Assembly: GCF_029265695.1 (NCBI RefSeq)
Contig: NZ_JAJUHW010000010.1
Location: forward strand, 1 to 64,000
Origin: Gracilinema caldarium
Lineage (GTDB): Bacteria; Spirochaetota; Spirochaetia; Treponematales; Breznakiellaceae
Reading direction: 5' to 3'
Length of the DNA: 64,000 nucleotides
Shown: positions 36,852 to 46,034 of the stretch, in pieces
How the letters are laid out: every line of letters starts with the position of its first letter
Position numbering within the stretch: position 1 is the stretch's first letter
Program-made: the position numbers and the translations under genes
Notes under the pieces: model-generated
Databases searched by the model: none
Told to the model about the DNA's origin: nothing
Seen by the model: the letters and a program-made list of their open reading frames with translations, nothing else

Positions 36852-38882
36852 TTACTCCTTTTCCCCCTGTAAAGATAAAGATAACAATCGATTGTTACAA
36901 GTAGAAGTATCAAATTGGTCGGGGTCAAAATCTTTTCCCAGAGCCTTTCGAGATTCGGCCTGTTCGGCAGAATTGCCTTTTTGGAGTCCCGCCAGCATGC
37001 GCCTATACCGCAAGGGGCCGCCAATATGCTCTGGCGGAGCCGCTCCGGCTCCGGCAATACAGACCACCCTTGAGGGAGCCTGTGCATCTTCTACCGGATG
37101 CAAATGGCTGATTCGAACCTCCCACTCGGCGTTGTAATCGTAATTATAAACAAATTCCGAAACTCCGGCATCGATAATTTCCCCGATAGAAACAAGCCGT
37201 TCATCCTTATCGCTGGTGCTGCCTTCCGTATCATACATTTCGCCGTCGATAACAAATCCGTGCATTTTTTCGCCCGACCAGCCAAATAGGGCAAGGATGA
37301 TGCGATGCAGGTCCCAAAGCGAAAGGGAGTCATAAACTACAATACGGCGCCACACCGAAGTACCCGAAATTGCAAGCTGCAGAGCCTGCCACTGGGCTTT
37401 TTGCCGAAACTGCTGATCAGAGCGAACCACCGAAAGGCGGCTGCGCCGGTAACCGTCGAGGGCTTCCTGCACCCGGCGCTTTATGTCTTCGTAGGTTTCT
37501 ATCATCCCTTCCAGTGCGGTGTCCATCATTTCCAGATCCGCCTTATCCAAGGGCTGTTCCAAATCCAGGTCTTCCAAAAGCCGCGCTGAGTGAAGCTGCA
37601 ATTGGGAGAGCATTACCAGGGTATGCCGGGGAAGCCATGACTGATCCACCCCATGACCGCTCAGCTGATTCATCAATGAGACTACTGCGGTATGCAATTC
37701 GGCTGCACTATGACGTATGGGCCCCATATCCTTATCAAGAAACAGGCTGTAGGTCTGGGCAAACTCCTCGTACACTTCCATGACATACTGGGACAGGAAC
37801 AATTCATCTTCCACATTCATTTTGATGGGAGCAGGGACGATACGGCCAATTAACGCAGGGAGCGCATCATCCTGTTGATAAAGGGCATCCCGGATGTAAG
37901 ACTGAATGACATATTCCGAAACCGGTAGTCCATAGGTGTACAACATGTCTTCGAGCTCAGTCTTATCCGGAGGGGCCCCGTCTTCGGTCCACCGGCTTCC
38001 GTCAGGAATTTCTTTTCCCGCATACCAAAACCGGCTTTCCATGCCATAGGGGACCGTATCTATGGCATCGGTATACTCATATATAAAGGATTCTAAGCTT
38101 ATAGCAGGGAGCTCTAAAAGCCGCTGGCCGCCATACCAGAAGGCAAAGGCAAGCTGTTCTTCTGTGGAAGAAGCGGGACCAATATGCTCAAAGGCGGTAA
38201 AAAAGCCCTGTTCTAACACCTGAGCCCACTCTACAGCCCCGTCGGCCAGAACATCTTTTGCCAACACATCAACAATGGTGAAAATACCGGCTTTCCAATC
38301 GGTTACCTGGACAACAAGACCGTTTCCGGGGACAAAACCTGTTTCACGGTAAAAGCTGCGGAGATCCAAGGTTGTAATGGAAACTTCTCCGGGCTCCTCG
38401 TAGGGGTCCGCATTAAAAGCGGCTTCATTGTCCGGGTTGTCCTTGGCAATATATTGAGGAGCATACTCTTCCCCATACAAACTGTAAAAAGGATAAAAAT
38501 CTTCGGGCTTTCCTTCCGTGTGGGTCTTGGGAATGACATCATCCTTCCAGACAAACTGAAATTCATGGGGAAAAAGGATAGGATTCTCGAAGGGCAGACA
38601 TCGATGCCCCGGAATCAGAATACCATTTTGGATTTCAAGCCGGCTGGGCTCTATAACAAAACGGACGTTCTCAAAAAAGCCCCGCCGGGTCTGATACATA
38701 TTGTTCGGCAGGGGAAAGGCCAGCCTTCGCTTTTCTATAAACAATAGGATTTCTTCAGCTAAACGAGATTTTCCCGCCGAACCTGTTTTTTTATAGATGA
38801 TTTCTAATACATCACCAATAGTAAAGGGCTCAATTCGCTCTTCGAGAAAATCATACAGGATATCTTCCGCTTCAATGGTCAT
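36852..38882 (-). CDS. pRiA4b ORF-3 domain protein
   Basis: A protein of about 676 residues. The C-terminal 190 residues show a plasmid pRiA4b ORF-3-like domain (segment V-W-R-R-I-V-V, followed by L-H-x-I-I-L-A-L-F-G-W and a Y-N-Y-D segment). The family function is unknown. The first 480 residues are not recognised. They contain an N-terminal helical region and an acidic central part. The start at 38882 is preferred (GGGG 7-10 nt upstream); GTG 38894 is possible. It is followed 2 bp later by the PTS EIIA-like gene. Confidence 0.65.
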   Translation of the reverse strand: MTIEAEDILYDFLEERIEPFTIGDVLEIIYKKTGSAGKSRLAEEILLFIEKRRLAFPLPNNMYQTRRGFFENVRFVIEPSRLEIQNGILIPGHRCLPFENPILFPHEFQFVWKDDVIPKTHTEGKPEDFYPFYSLYGEEYAPQYIAKDNPDNEAAFNADPYEEPGEVSITTLDLRSFYRETGFVPGNGLVVQVTDWKAGIFTIVDVLAKDVLADGAVEWAQVLEQGFFTAFEHIGPASSTEEQLAFAFWYGGQRLLELPAISLESFIYEYTDAIDTVPYGMESRFWYAGKEIPDGSRWTEDGAPPDKTELEDMLYTYGLPVSEYVIQSYIRDALYQQDDALPALIGRIVPAPIKMNVEDELFLSQYVMEVYEEFAQTYSLFLDKDMGPIRHSAAELHTAVVSLMNQLSGHGVDQSWLPRHTLVMLSQLQLHSARLLEDLDLEQPLDKADLEMMDTALEGMIETYEDIKRRVQEALDGYRRSRLSVVRSDQQFRQKAQWQALQLAISGTSVWRRIVVYDSLSLWDLHRIILALFGWSGEKMHGFVIDGEMYDTEGSTSDKDERLVSIGEIIDAGVSEFVYNYDYNAEWEVRISHLHPVEDAQAPSRVVCIAGAGAAPPEHIGGPLRYRRMLAGLQKGNSAEQAESRKALGKDFDPDQFDTSTCNNRLLSLSLQGEKE

Positions 38883-38960
38883 AAACATCCCCACTATGAA
38901 CCGTATAGGCCCTGAGTATCAAGCGGTTTTCATGGGGAATGGAACCATAGCTCCAAAATG

Positions 38961-40361
38961 TCAGGGGCGCCCACTCAGCAGTGTTTCGACCAGAGCTTCC
39001 ACATTGGCCGAAATGGTCCGGGCCTGTACGGTACGATTCATCGCCGCAGCCAGGGCCGGCGGTACCGGTACGGGGCCAACCAATTGTTCTACTGTTTCGG
39101 AAAATTTAGCCGGATGAGCAGTGCCCAAAACAGCCACAGGACCGGAAATATGGGCTAGCCTATGCTCACTGCTATGCTGCTGTGACTGCCATCGATCTAC
39201 CGCAGCCCAACCCACCGCACCATGGGGATCAAGCACATAGCCAGTCCTGTCAAAGACCTCTGAGATCGTCTGTTTTGTGCTGGTATCGTCGATCCAGAAA
39301 CCCATAATATTGTTTCGCAATTCTTCATAGGTCCAATGAGAACTCATCCGTTCAAAGTTGCTCGGAGTGCCTACGTCCATAGCGTTAGAAATCGTCGCCA
39401 CCGAAGGCCGCGGCTCGTATATCCCCGAAGCAAGATAATCCGGAATGGTCTTATTACTATTGGTTGCCGCAATAAAACCAGCAATCGGAGCACCCATAGC
39501 CTGGGCATAAAGACCCGCAGTCAGATTACCAAAATTGCCGCTGGGAACACAGAATAAAATTTCCTTTCCAAGCTGCCCCGATCTGAGCACTCCTTGTTCG
39601 TGGGACTTTCCTCTGAGCCGAGGTGTAGGAACCAGGTCTTCACTGTAACGGCCAGCCTTTGCCAGCCCCGCAGCGGCAGCATAATATACAGCCTGAGGAA
39701 GTAGCCGGGATATGTTGATGGAATTGGCGGAGGAAAGATTGATGCGCCGGCTCAATTCAGGATGCACAAAGGCGCTTTTTACCAGCCGCTGGCAATCATC
39801 GAAACTGCCTTCCACAGCAATGGCCGCGACATTCCCTCCGAGGCCGGCTATCTGCCGTTCCTGCAGGGGGCTCACCCGGCCTTGAGGATACAGTACCGTA
39901 ACCGAAATACCTTCGACTCCAAAAAAACCATCAGCGACAGCCCCGCCCGTATCACCGGACGTGGCCACCAGTATATGGAGATCCCTATCCTCGTTCCGCC
40001 TCAGATAGGAAAAACAGCGAGCCATAAAACGGGCTCCAAAATCTTTAAACGCTGCGGTCGGGCCATGGAAGAGCTCTAGTACCAATCGGTCATCTACCGG
40101 AACGAGGGGTGCAGAAAAATTAAAGGCCGATTCTACCATGGCACCAAGAACAGAATCGGGTATATCCTCGTGAACAAAGGGCCGTATGGTCTCAAATGCA
40201 ATGTCAATAAAGGCCATGGTACCCAGGGAAGATCGGACCGCAGGAGTATAGCTTGGAATCTCCTGGGGAATATAAAGCCCACCATCCGAGGAGAGGCCGC
40301 CTAAGGCTGCGGCAGAAAAGGATACCGCCAGAGACTTGTCGCGGGTGCTAAAATATTTCAT
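38961..40361 (-). CDS. thrC: Threonine synthase
   Basis: A pyridoxal-phosphate enzyme turning O-phosphohomoserine into threonine. The PLP lysine is Lys106 in F-H-G-P-T-A-A-F-K-D-F-G, and A-T-S-G-D-T-G-G-A is also conserved. Its 466 residues fit the type with an N-terminal extension (Escherichia/yeast-like). GAGGAAG precedes the ATG. It lies 20 bp after lgt and 78 bp before the pRiA4b-domain gene. Confidence 0.92.
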   Translation of the reverse strand: MKYFSTRDKSLAVSFSAAALGGLSSDGGLYIPQEIPSYTPAVRSSLGTMAFIDIAFETIRPFVHEDIPDSVLGAMVESAFNFSAPLVPVDDRLVLELFHGPTAAFKDFGARFMARCFSYLRRNEDRDLHILVATSGDTGGAVADGFFGVEGISVTVLYPQGRVSPLQERQIAGLGGNVAAIAVEGSFDDCQRLVKSAFVHPELSRRINLSSANSINISRLLPQAVYYAAAAGLAKAGRYSEDLVPTPRLRGKSHEQGVLRSGQLGKEILFCVPSGNFGNLTAGLYAQAMGAPIAGFIAATNSNKTIPDYLASGIYEPRPSVATISNAMDVGTPSNFERMSSHWTYEELRNNIMGFWIDDTSTKQTISEVFDRTGYVLDPHGAVGWAAVDRWQSQQHSSEHRLAHISGPVAVLGTAHPAKFSETVEQLVGPVPVPPALAAAMNRTVQARTISANVEALVETLLSGRP

Positions 40362-40381
40362 GGGCAACTTCCTCAACCGTT

Positions 40382-41419
40382 CTATTTTAATTTTTTGCGC
40401 AGTTTTTTCTGTTCATTCCTGCGTTTTGACCGGTCTTCCTGGTGCTGTTCTACCAGGGCAGGGCTACCAAGCTGTACCGTTCCCGGTTTATTGTTTGGCA
40501 GCCTGGATGCGATGAACAGCCAGATACCGCCACCTAAAATCATCAGAAAGCAGAGTATTTGTCCAGTAGAGAAATTAAAAAAGGATGAGAATAAAGCTGG
40601 CGGCAGGCCCGTTTTTACCAGTTCTATCCGATACCCCAGATCTGCGTCGGGTTCCCTAAAATACTCAATAAAGAAACGGAAGGTTCCATATCCAATGATA
40701 TAAAGCCCGATAAGAAATCCCTTAAAGGGCCGTTTATTCCGTAGATACCACAGAATAGCCCAGAGGACTATTCCTTCGAACAGAGCCTCATAGAGCTGGG
40801 ACGGGTGACGGGGCAGATTAACATAGCCATTGACCGGAACGATAGCGAGCTCTTCGGCAATGGTTTTTACCCACGGCAGATTGTAGGGGAATTGTTCTGC
40901 ATGGGGAAAAATCATACCAATGGGACTAGTGGTAACCCGTCCGTAGAGTTCTCCGTTAAAAAAGTTGCCGAGACGACCAAAGGTATATCCCAGAGGGACC
41001 GCCGCTACCAGCATATCCCCCAGTTCCCGGGCATCCCATTTTTTGTACGCGCAGTACCACACAAATCCTACAATCGCTCCCAAAAGGCCCCCATGGTAGC
41101 TCATCCCCTGGAGGCCTACGAATTTTTTGCCCTCAAAGGGCCAGAAAATTCGCCAGGGCTTTTGAAGGTAGATACCACTCGTATCATAGACAATGGTGGC
41201 AAAAATACGGGCCCCAACTAAAAGGCCCACAATAGTCCAGAAAAACAAGGATGAAATACTGTCCTCATCCAGATGAAGGTTCCGTTCCTTTTGCTGCCTG
41301 CGAAAAAGCAGATAGGCAATTACAAAGGCTACCAGGTACATAAGCCCATACCAACGAACCGGAAGACCTGGAATTATCTCCGGCCTGATCCAGGTTGGAT
41401 ATTTAATATAGAGCGGCAT
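40382..41419 (-). CDS. lgt: Prolipoprotein diacylglyceryl transferase
   Basis: An inner-membrane enzyme that attaches diacylglycerol to the lipobox Cys of prolipoproteins, the first step of lipoprotein maturation. The seven-helix layout, the H-G-G-L-L-G motif, the G-R-L-G-N-F-x-N-G-E-L-Y-G-R signature and the R-H-P-S-Q-L-Y-E motif are clear. At 345 residues it is longer than average, with a charged C-terminal tail. AGGAG precedes the ATG. It serves the lipoproteins of this window. Confidence 0.93.
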   Translation of the reverse strand: MPLYIKYPTWIRPEIIPGLPVRWYGLMYLVAFVIAYLLFRRQQKERNLHLDEDSISSLFFWTIVGLLVGARIFATIVYDTSGIYLQKPWRIFWPFEGKKFVGLQGMSYHGGLLGAIVGFVWYCAYKKWDARELGDMLVAAVPLGYTFGRLGNFFNGELYGRVTTSPIGMIFPHAEQFPYNLPWVKTIAEELAIVPVNGYVNLPRHPSQLYEALFEGIVLWAILWYLRNKRPFKGFLIGLYIIGYGTFRFFIEYFREPDADLGYRIELVKTGLPPALFSSFFNFSTGQILCFLMILGGGIWLFIASRLPNNKPGTVQLGSPALVEQHQEDRSKRRNEQKKLRKKLK

Positions 41420-41431
41420 ACTTACTCCTGC

Positions 41432-44335
41432 TTACAGATTTTTTTCCTGAATACGTCCCGTGTCGCGGTTAAAGTAAAAGACCACTCCGGTTCGTCTCTG
41501 TTTTACCTCATAATACCGTCCGTGGCTTTCCATGACCACCCCTGGGTACACAGTGCCCCGTACACGAATTTCCGATCCATGGTGTTCTTCAAATTTTTCC
41601 CGGAGCGTAAAAAGATGGAGCCCGTATTTTTCGAGCAGCTTCATAAGCCTGACCTTTTCTGCCCGGGCAGCGTCGAGGGCAGATCCAGAGGCTTCTAGTT
41701 TCTTGAGCCGCATTTCAATGTCTTGTAAAGCCTTTTTAATTTTTTCTATTTCCCGTTCAGCCACTTCGATCTGGTCCATGATTAGATAATCCTGCCCGAA
41801 GGAAACTTCGGTGTGGATCGCCCGCTCGGAACCGAGGTTGGCCGCATCTACCCCTTGCCGGGCCCGGCAGAGACCTCCCACAAAATTGCCCCGCTCGCTC
41901 ACCAGAATCAGGCGGCCATTGGTCTTGACGTTGCTGCCAAGACAGCCGTTCTGTATCCGGATATGCTCCACCGCAAGCAGCGTCGCCTGTTCCACAAAGC
42001 TCGCCTCTATGGTTTTCCGGGCCCGGACCACCCCCTTGCCCCCACCGATAATGCCCTGGCTTACCACAACCTTGCCACCAGATGAAACAAGGGCAGCCTC
42101 AACAGTACCGCCAATCAAAACATCCTGGCCGCCAAAAACGGCAAAACCGGACTTAACCGAACCTGCGATACGAATTTCTCCCACAAAATTGATATTTCCC
42201 GTGGCAGGCCCCACATCGGTTTTTACCGCAAAGAGGGAAGTTATTTTAGCGCTCCAGCCATCGAATACCAGGTCTCCGGTTCGCTTGGCATACCACTCAA
42301 AGCCATTTTCAATGGGCTTTTCAAGAATACTTTCATCATGCTGAATCTTTACACTGGTCCCTTTTTCGGGGGACAAAACCGTCCCTTTAACATCAAAACC
42401 AGCTCGGCCTTCAGCGCCGGAATCTATTACCCGGGCAAGAAGCTGCCCTTCTTTGACCGCAGCCTTTTTGATCACCCCGTTGCCTTCTGGGCCAGCCTTA
42501 AGCTCTACCAGCCAGGTAATCGAGCGTTCCCCTGCGGGAACCGGAGCCTGGCCACGGGCCACCAGCACCGATGAACAGGAACCGGTTTCCAAGGCTATCT
42601 TCAGCGCCTCAGCGACCGCACTGCCATCGATACCGCGGACGACCCCCGCCTCTGCAAGGGCCTGATTCACCGCCTCTGCGGTGAGGGGTTTCCCCAAGCC
42701 AGATTCGCGGACCAGGCTTAATCGAGCCTCCATAGCATCAGAAGAAAGACTCACGGTTATTTGGGCATCCTGATATTCCAGGATACAGGCCTGAAACAGG
42801 GGCGGCACATGTTTTATACACAGGATACCTGATTTTTCAGCAATTATATCGGGGGGCCGCAGGGATATGTTTTGACAGACCCGAATATCAGGATCATTGC
42901 CGGGCAAGCCAGGAATCTCGCGGCCATAGACATCCATTCCTGTGGCTCCGGAAGTAGATTGGCTAATTAACCCAATACGCGCTCCCTTTTGCACCAGGGC
43001 TATATGGGTACACTCTTCCAGGGGAAAACCAAATTCTGAAACAAAATTGGCAGCAATCTTCGGATCCAAAGCAAGACGATCCATCTGTTCTTTCCGTTCT
43101 GCTTCCGGGAGCAATGAAATTGTCAATTTTATTTCTTTATCTTTTCCTCTACTTGGTGCTTTCCCCTGGACTAAAATGTAATCTTTAAGCTCTATGTCCT
43201 GGCCCTGAATAAAAGCCATGATATCGGCCTTGACCTTTTCGACATCAAAACCCCGGACACGGGAGTTCCGGATTGCATCAGAAATAGCTTTAAGGGTGAG
43301 CGGATTCCCGCCAGACAAGGATTTGCGGAGATTCAAGGTTGCAAGGAGCGTATCTTTTGAAACTACAACTTCCGCCATTCCATCCATCAATCTGGATAAG
43401 GGATGGGCAAGGAGTGCTTCTCCTTTCTGGACCGCATCCTGTATGAGCCGCAGCAGTTCCGGTTCTGCAAGTAAATCTTCCTTACGGGCGCCTTGAGAGA
43501 CTGCCGCAGAAATAATATCTATCGCCTGTGGCAGGGGAAGCCGGGGGTTCCCAGGTTCAAAATATAAGAAGAAGGTGACATTATCTGTACCCCGTTCCAC
43601 CCGCCAGCTATGGGAAGCCAGGGGAAGCATATCGGCCCAATTTCTCCCGATCCGCACTACGCCCGTACGCTCTGCCTTAATTTCGTTTTTATCACGAACA
43701 AGTCCCGCACCCAGAAAAAACTGGGCATCTGCTGAGGTATCGGGGAGGACCGGTTTGCCATAGACACTTTTACCTGGCTTGCCTGGTTTGGGCGGGGCTA
43801 CCAAGCCAACACGCTGGCCCCGTTGGGCATAGGCATAGTCCAGCACCGTCGGATCAACATAGACTGGTTCTTGAACCTCTTTCTTGTCATAGGTAACAAC
43901 AATCTCTTTTTTAGGCGGCAGAAACGGCAAAGGTCCAGGCTTAGTTACCTCCGTTTCCCGTTTAATCTTTTCTACCCGGATTTGGTAGAGCACCGGATTT
44001 CCAGCCTTTGCAGCCACCTCAGGGATGAGGGCGGCCAATTCCGGTGGTACCGGCAAATCCGACCAGGTAACCTGTTCCGGTACCGGCGGGACCGGTGCTT
44101 CACCCTTTACAACCGTTTCTGCCACAGGCCCCTTGGCTTTGGCAAAACGCTGTAAAATCTCCTCGATCAATTTCGGCGACGGAAGGGGGGTAATTCGTTT
44201 TTCGCCTAAAAGTTTTAAAATCCCTTCTCCGGACCATTCGGGGCCTTCTTTGGCAGGGCTGAATGAAAGTTTTACTTCCAGTTCAAGGCTGTCGACAACA
44301 ATCTGCATGTCACCTTTAACAACCGTTCCAGCCAT
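41432..44335 (-). CDS. fapA: FapA family (DUF342) protein
   Basis: A 967-residue protein of the FapA/DUF342 family, common in spirochaetes and flagellated or spore-forming bacteria. A long N-terminal part (residues 1-520) holds repeated units with G-x-x-x-x-D-V-x-G-x-x-I/V-P patterns. The middle (520-810) is a beta-helix-like stretch with G-G-x-V/I repeats, and a coiled coil follows near 820-900. The family is linked to flagellar or cell-surface organisation. The start codon ATG has GGAG 12 bp upstream. It lies just after the MinD-like gene, and the pair is likely functional. Confidence 0.78.
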   Translation of the reverse strand: MAGTVVKGDMQIVVDSLELEVKLSFSPAKEGPEWSGEGILKLLGEKRITPLPSPKLIEEILQRFAKAKGPVAETVVKGEAPVPPVPEQVTWSDLPVPPELAALIPEVAAKAGNPVLYQIRVEKIKRETEVTKPGPLPFLPPKKEIVVTYDKKEVQEPVYVDPTVLDYAYAQRGQRVGLVAPPKPGKPGKSVYGKPVLPDTSADAQFFLGAGLVRDKNEIKAERTGVVRIGRNWADMLPLASHSWRVERGTDNVTFFLYFEPGNPRLPLPQAIDIISAAVSQGARKEDLLAEPELLRLIQDAVQKGEALLAHPLSRLMDGMAEVVVSKDTLLATLNLRKSLSGGNPLTLKAISDAIRNSRVRGFDVEKVKADIMAFIQGQDIELKDYILVQGKAPSRGKDKEIKLTISLLPEAERKEQMDRLALDPKIAANFVSEFGFPLEECTHIALVQKGARIGLISQSTSGATGMDVYGREIPGLPGNDPDIRVCQNISLRPPDIIAEKSGILCIKHVPPLFQACILEYQDAQITVSLSSDAMEARLSLVRESGLGKPLTAEAVNQALAEAGVVRGIDGSAVAEALKIALETGSCSSVLVARGQAPVPAGERSITWLVELKAGPEGNGVIKKAAVKEGQLLARVIDSGAEGRAGFDVKGTVLSPEKGTSVKIQHDESILEKPIENGFEWYAKRTGDLVFDGWSAKITSLFAVKTDVGPATGNINFVGEIRIAGSVKSGFAVFGGQDVLIGGTVEAALVSSGGKVVVSQGIIGGGKGVVRARKTIEASFVEQATLLAVEHIRIQNGCLGSNVKTNGRLILVSERGNFVGGLCRARQGVDAANLGSERAIHTEVSFGQDYLIMDQIEVAEREIEKIKKALQDIEMRLKKLEASGSALDAARAEKVRLMKLLEKYGLHLFTLREKFEEHHGSEIRVRGTVYPGVVMESHGRYYEVKQRRTGVVFYFNRDTGRIQEKNL

Positions 44336-44358
44336 CGGCCATTATCTCCAAAAGTTTC

Positions 44359-45510
44359 CTAACGCCGGTCGCGATCAGACGGAAAGGATGAAAGAACTCT
44401 AACCAGTTTGCTTTTTAGAAACAGGTTTTCCTTCCGGAGCTGGTTAATTTCCAATTGTTGGGTTTTAACGGTTTCCACGAGATCTGCCATGGAAAGGGCT
44501 CCGCAGTGTAAAAGATCCTCCACGTATTCCATCTTCGCTTCAAAATCAACCTCAGCCTCCATCTCAGCTTCCTGAAAACTCTCTTCTATGGTCCTCCCCT
44601 CCAGGGGTACCCGGTCTTCCTCGGACTGCATAATTTTATCCGCAATCCGGTAAATTGCCTGAGACAGGATCGATTGGTTTTTATAAAGAATGATAGGGAG
44701 CCGGGCTGCCAGAGCCGTATCCTGCAGTGTATCCCGGTAAATAACACCTAGATGTTCAATCTCCAGATCCAAATATTCCGCACAGGACCGTCTGATTTTC
44801 TGGGCCACTTCAGCACTCTTGGGGTCCTCGATCATATTCATAATTAACCGAGGATGGAAAAGCTTCATCCGTTCCTTGAATTTGGTATACGATTCATTGT
44901 CTATATCCCGGATAGCTTCCATTAATTTAGGAATATAGAGCTGCTGCAGGCTTGATCCGTCCTTTCGGAGCTGTTCCAGGTAGGCATAGGCACCGCTTCC
45001 CTTTTTAAAAGATGAATACATGAGACGAAACACGGTGTTTTTAAGAAAAAGATAGGCATTCAACGTTGCGGTTACCGTGGGAGTGGTTACCACAATTCCC
45101 TGGCCGGACAGCAAAAAGAAATCCAAAATAGATTGATGAGTCCCCGCCCCGAGATCGAGCACGAGGATGTCGCAATCGAGGCTTAAAAGCCGGCGGGCTA
45201 AAGCACTCACCTGGGCAGGTTTTAAGTTAGCGCTGCCGGGTATTTCTGCGTCTCCTGGAATAAAACGCAGGTTTGGAATATCCGTATCAACCACAACCCG
45301 GGAAAAATCGGATCGGAGATCACTTAAAAAAGTTCCAATTCCGGTTTTAGGAGCCCGGTACCCAATCAGAAGATGCAGGTTCGAAGCTCCCAGATCTAAA
45401 TCCGCCAGGACAACCTTCTTTCCTGCCTGGGCAAATGCAATGGCCAGGTTAGCAGAAATCAGAGATTTACCAACACCGCCCTTTCCGCTGGCAATGGGAA
45501 GAATACGCAT
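44359..45510 (-). CDS. MinD/FlhG-like P-loop ATPase
   Basis: A 383-residue ParA/MinD-type ATPase. The deviant Walker A is G-K-G-G-V-G-K-S at residues 9-16, followed by A-D-L-D-L-G-A-S-N-L and a D-L-G-A-G motif. The C-terminal 110 residues form a helical, coiled-coil-rich tail, so it is longer than classical FlhG, and the FlhF-binding N-terminal motif of FlhG is missing. With fapA downstream, positioning of flagella or cell envelope is plausible. It overlaps the preceding small membrane protein gene by 1 bp. Confidence 0.78.
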   Translation of the reverse strand: MRILPIASGKGGVGKSLISANLAIAFAQAGKKVVLADLDLGASNLHLLIGYRAPKTGIGTFLSDLRSDFSRVVVDTDIPNLRFIPGDAEIPGSANLKPAQVSALARRLLSLDCDILVLDLGAGTHQSILDFFLLSGQGIVVTTPTVTATLNAYLFLKNTVFRLMYSSFKKGSGAYAYLEQLRKDGSSLQQLYIPKLMEAIRDIDNESYTKFKERMKLFHPRLIMNMIEDPKSAEVAQKIRRSCAEYLDLEIEHLGVIYRDTLQDTALAARLPIILYKNQSILSQAIYRIADKIMQSEEDRVPLEGRTIEESFQEAEMEAEVDFEAKMEYVEDLLHCGALSMADLVETVKTQQLEINQLRKENLFLKSKLVRVLSSFPSDRDRR

Positions 45511-45923
45511 CAGTGATCCTCCGCCGGCCTCTTCATATACAATACCATACGTATTATGGTTGCAATCTCAAAGGGTATCAAGACGAGGATTGCAATCATA
45601 AAGGGTTCACCGGCAGTTCCAGTATACATCATAAGGGCTTTTACTATCGTTTTAAAAGAAGTAAACAGCCATAAAAGACCCGCCCAGACGAGCAGCGTTT
45701 TTCCAGCCACGTATAAAGAAACATAGTCCCGATATCTCGTTTCATCAATCCAAACAAAAAGCGCAATGAGCGCAAAAAGAATCTGCGGAGCCAGCAAATA
45801 TCCTATCAAGGCAGGCCCAACAAAACCTGAGGGCTCTAGCGATACGGACAATACAAGCAAGATGACCATACGGGCAACTTCATACACAAGGACGCTCAAA
45901 CCAAGGGGGCGATGTATTTTCAT
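45510..45923 (-). CDS. Small membrane protein, unknown
   Basis: A 137-residue protein with four predicted membrane helices (about residues 12-30, 38-58, 75-95 and 108-128). I do not recognise a family. It heads the operon that continues into the MinD-like ATPase and fapA, with a 1-bp overlap (TGATG). The ATG has no Shine-Dalgarno and sits 6 bp after a -10 box, so the message is probably leaderless. Confidence 0.6.
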   Translation of the reverse strand: MKIHRPLGLSVLVYEVARMVILLVLSVSLEPSGFVGPALIGYLLAPQILFALIALFVWIDETRYRDYVSLYVAGKTLLVWAGLLWLFTSFKTIVKALMMYTGTAGEPFMIAILVLIPFEIATIIRMVLYMKRPAEDH

Positions 45924-45929
45924 GATAAA

Positions 45930-45958
45930 ACTCTACGGGTTACAATCCCGCCGGTCAA
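45930..45958 (-). promoter_or_regulatory. Leaderless-type promoter of the small membrane protein gene
   Basis: On the minus strand: -35 TTGACC (45953-45958), 17-bp spacer, -10 TAGAGT (45930-45935), then TTTATC and the start ATG (45921-45923). No Shine-Dalgarno is present. Confidence 0.65.
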
Positions 45959-46000
45959 GGGGTTATATAGGTATAATTACAATCATTTCCAGGCCCTTGG

Positions 46001-46028
46001 TTGACAAAGCCATGTTCATCTCTAGAAT
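46001..46028 (+). promoter_or_regulatory. Leaderless-type promoter of the ctpA-like gene
   Basis: -35 TTGACA (46001-46006), 16-bp spacer, -10 TAGAAT (46023-46028), then six bases to the ATG at 46035. Transcription is predicted to start on the ATG. Confidence 0.7.
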
Positions 46029-46034
46029 ATACCT

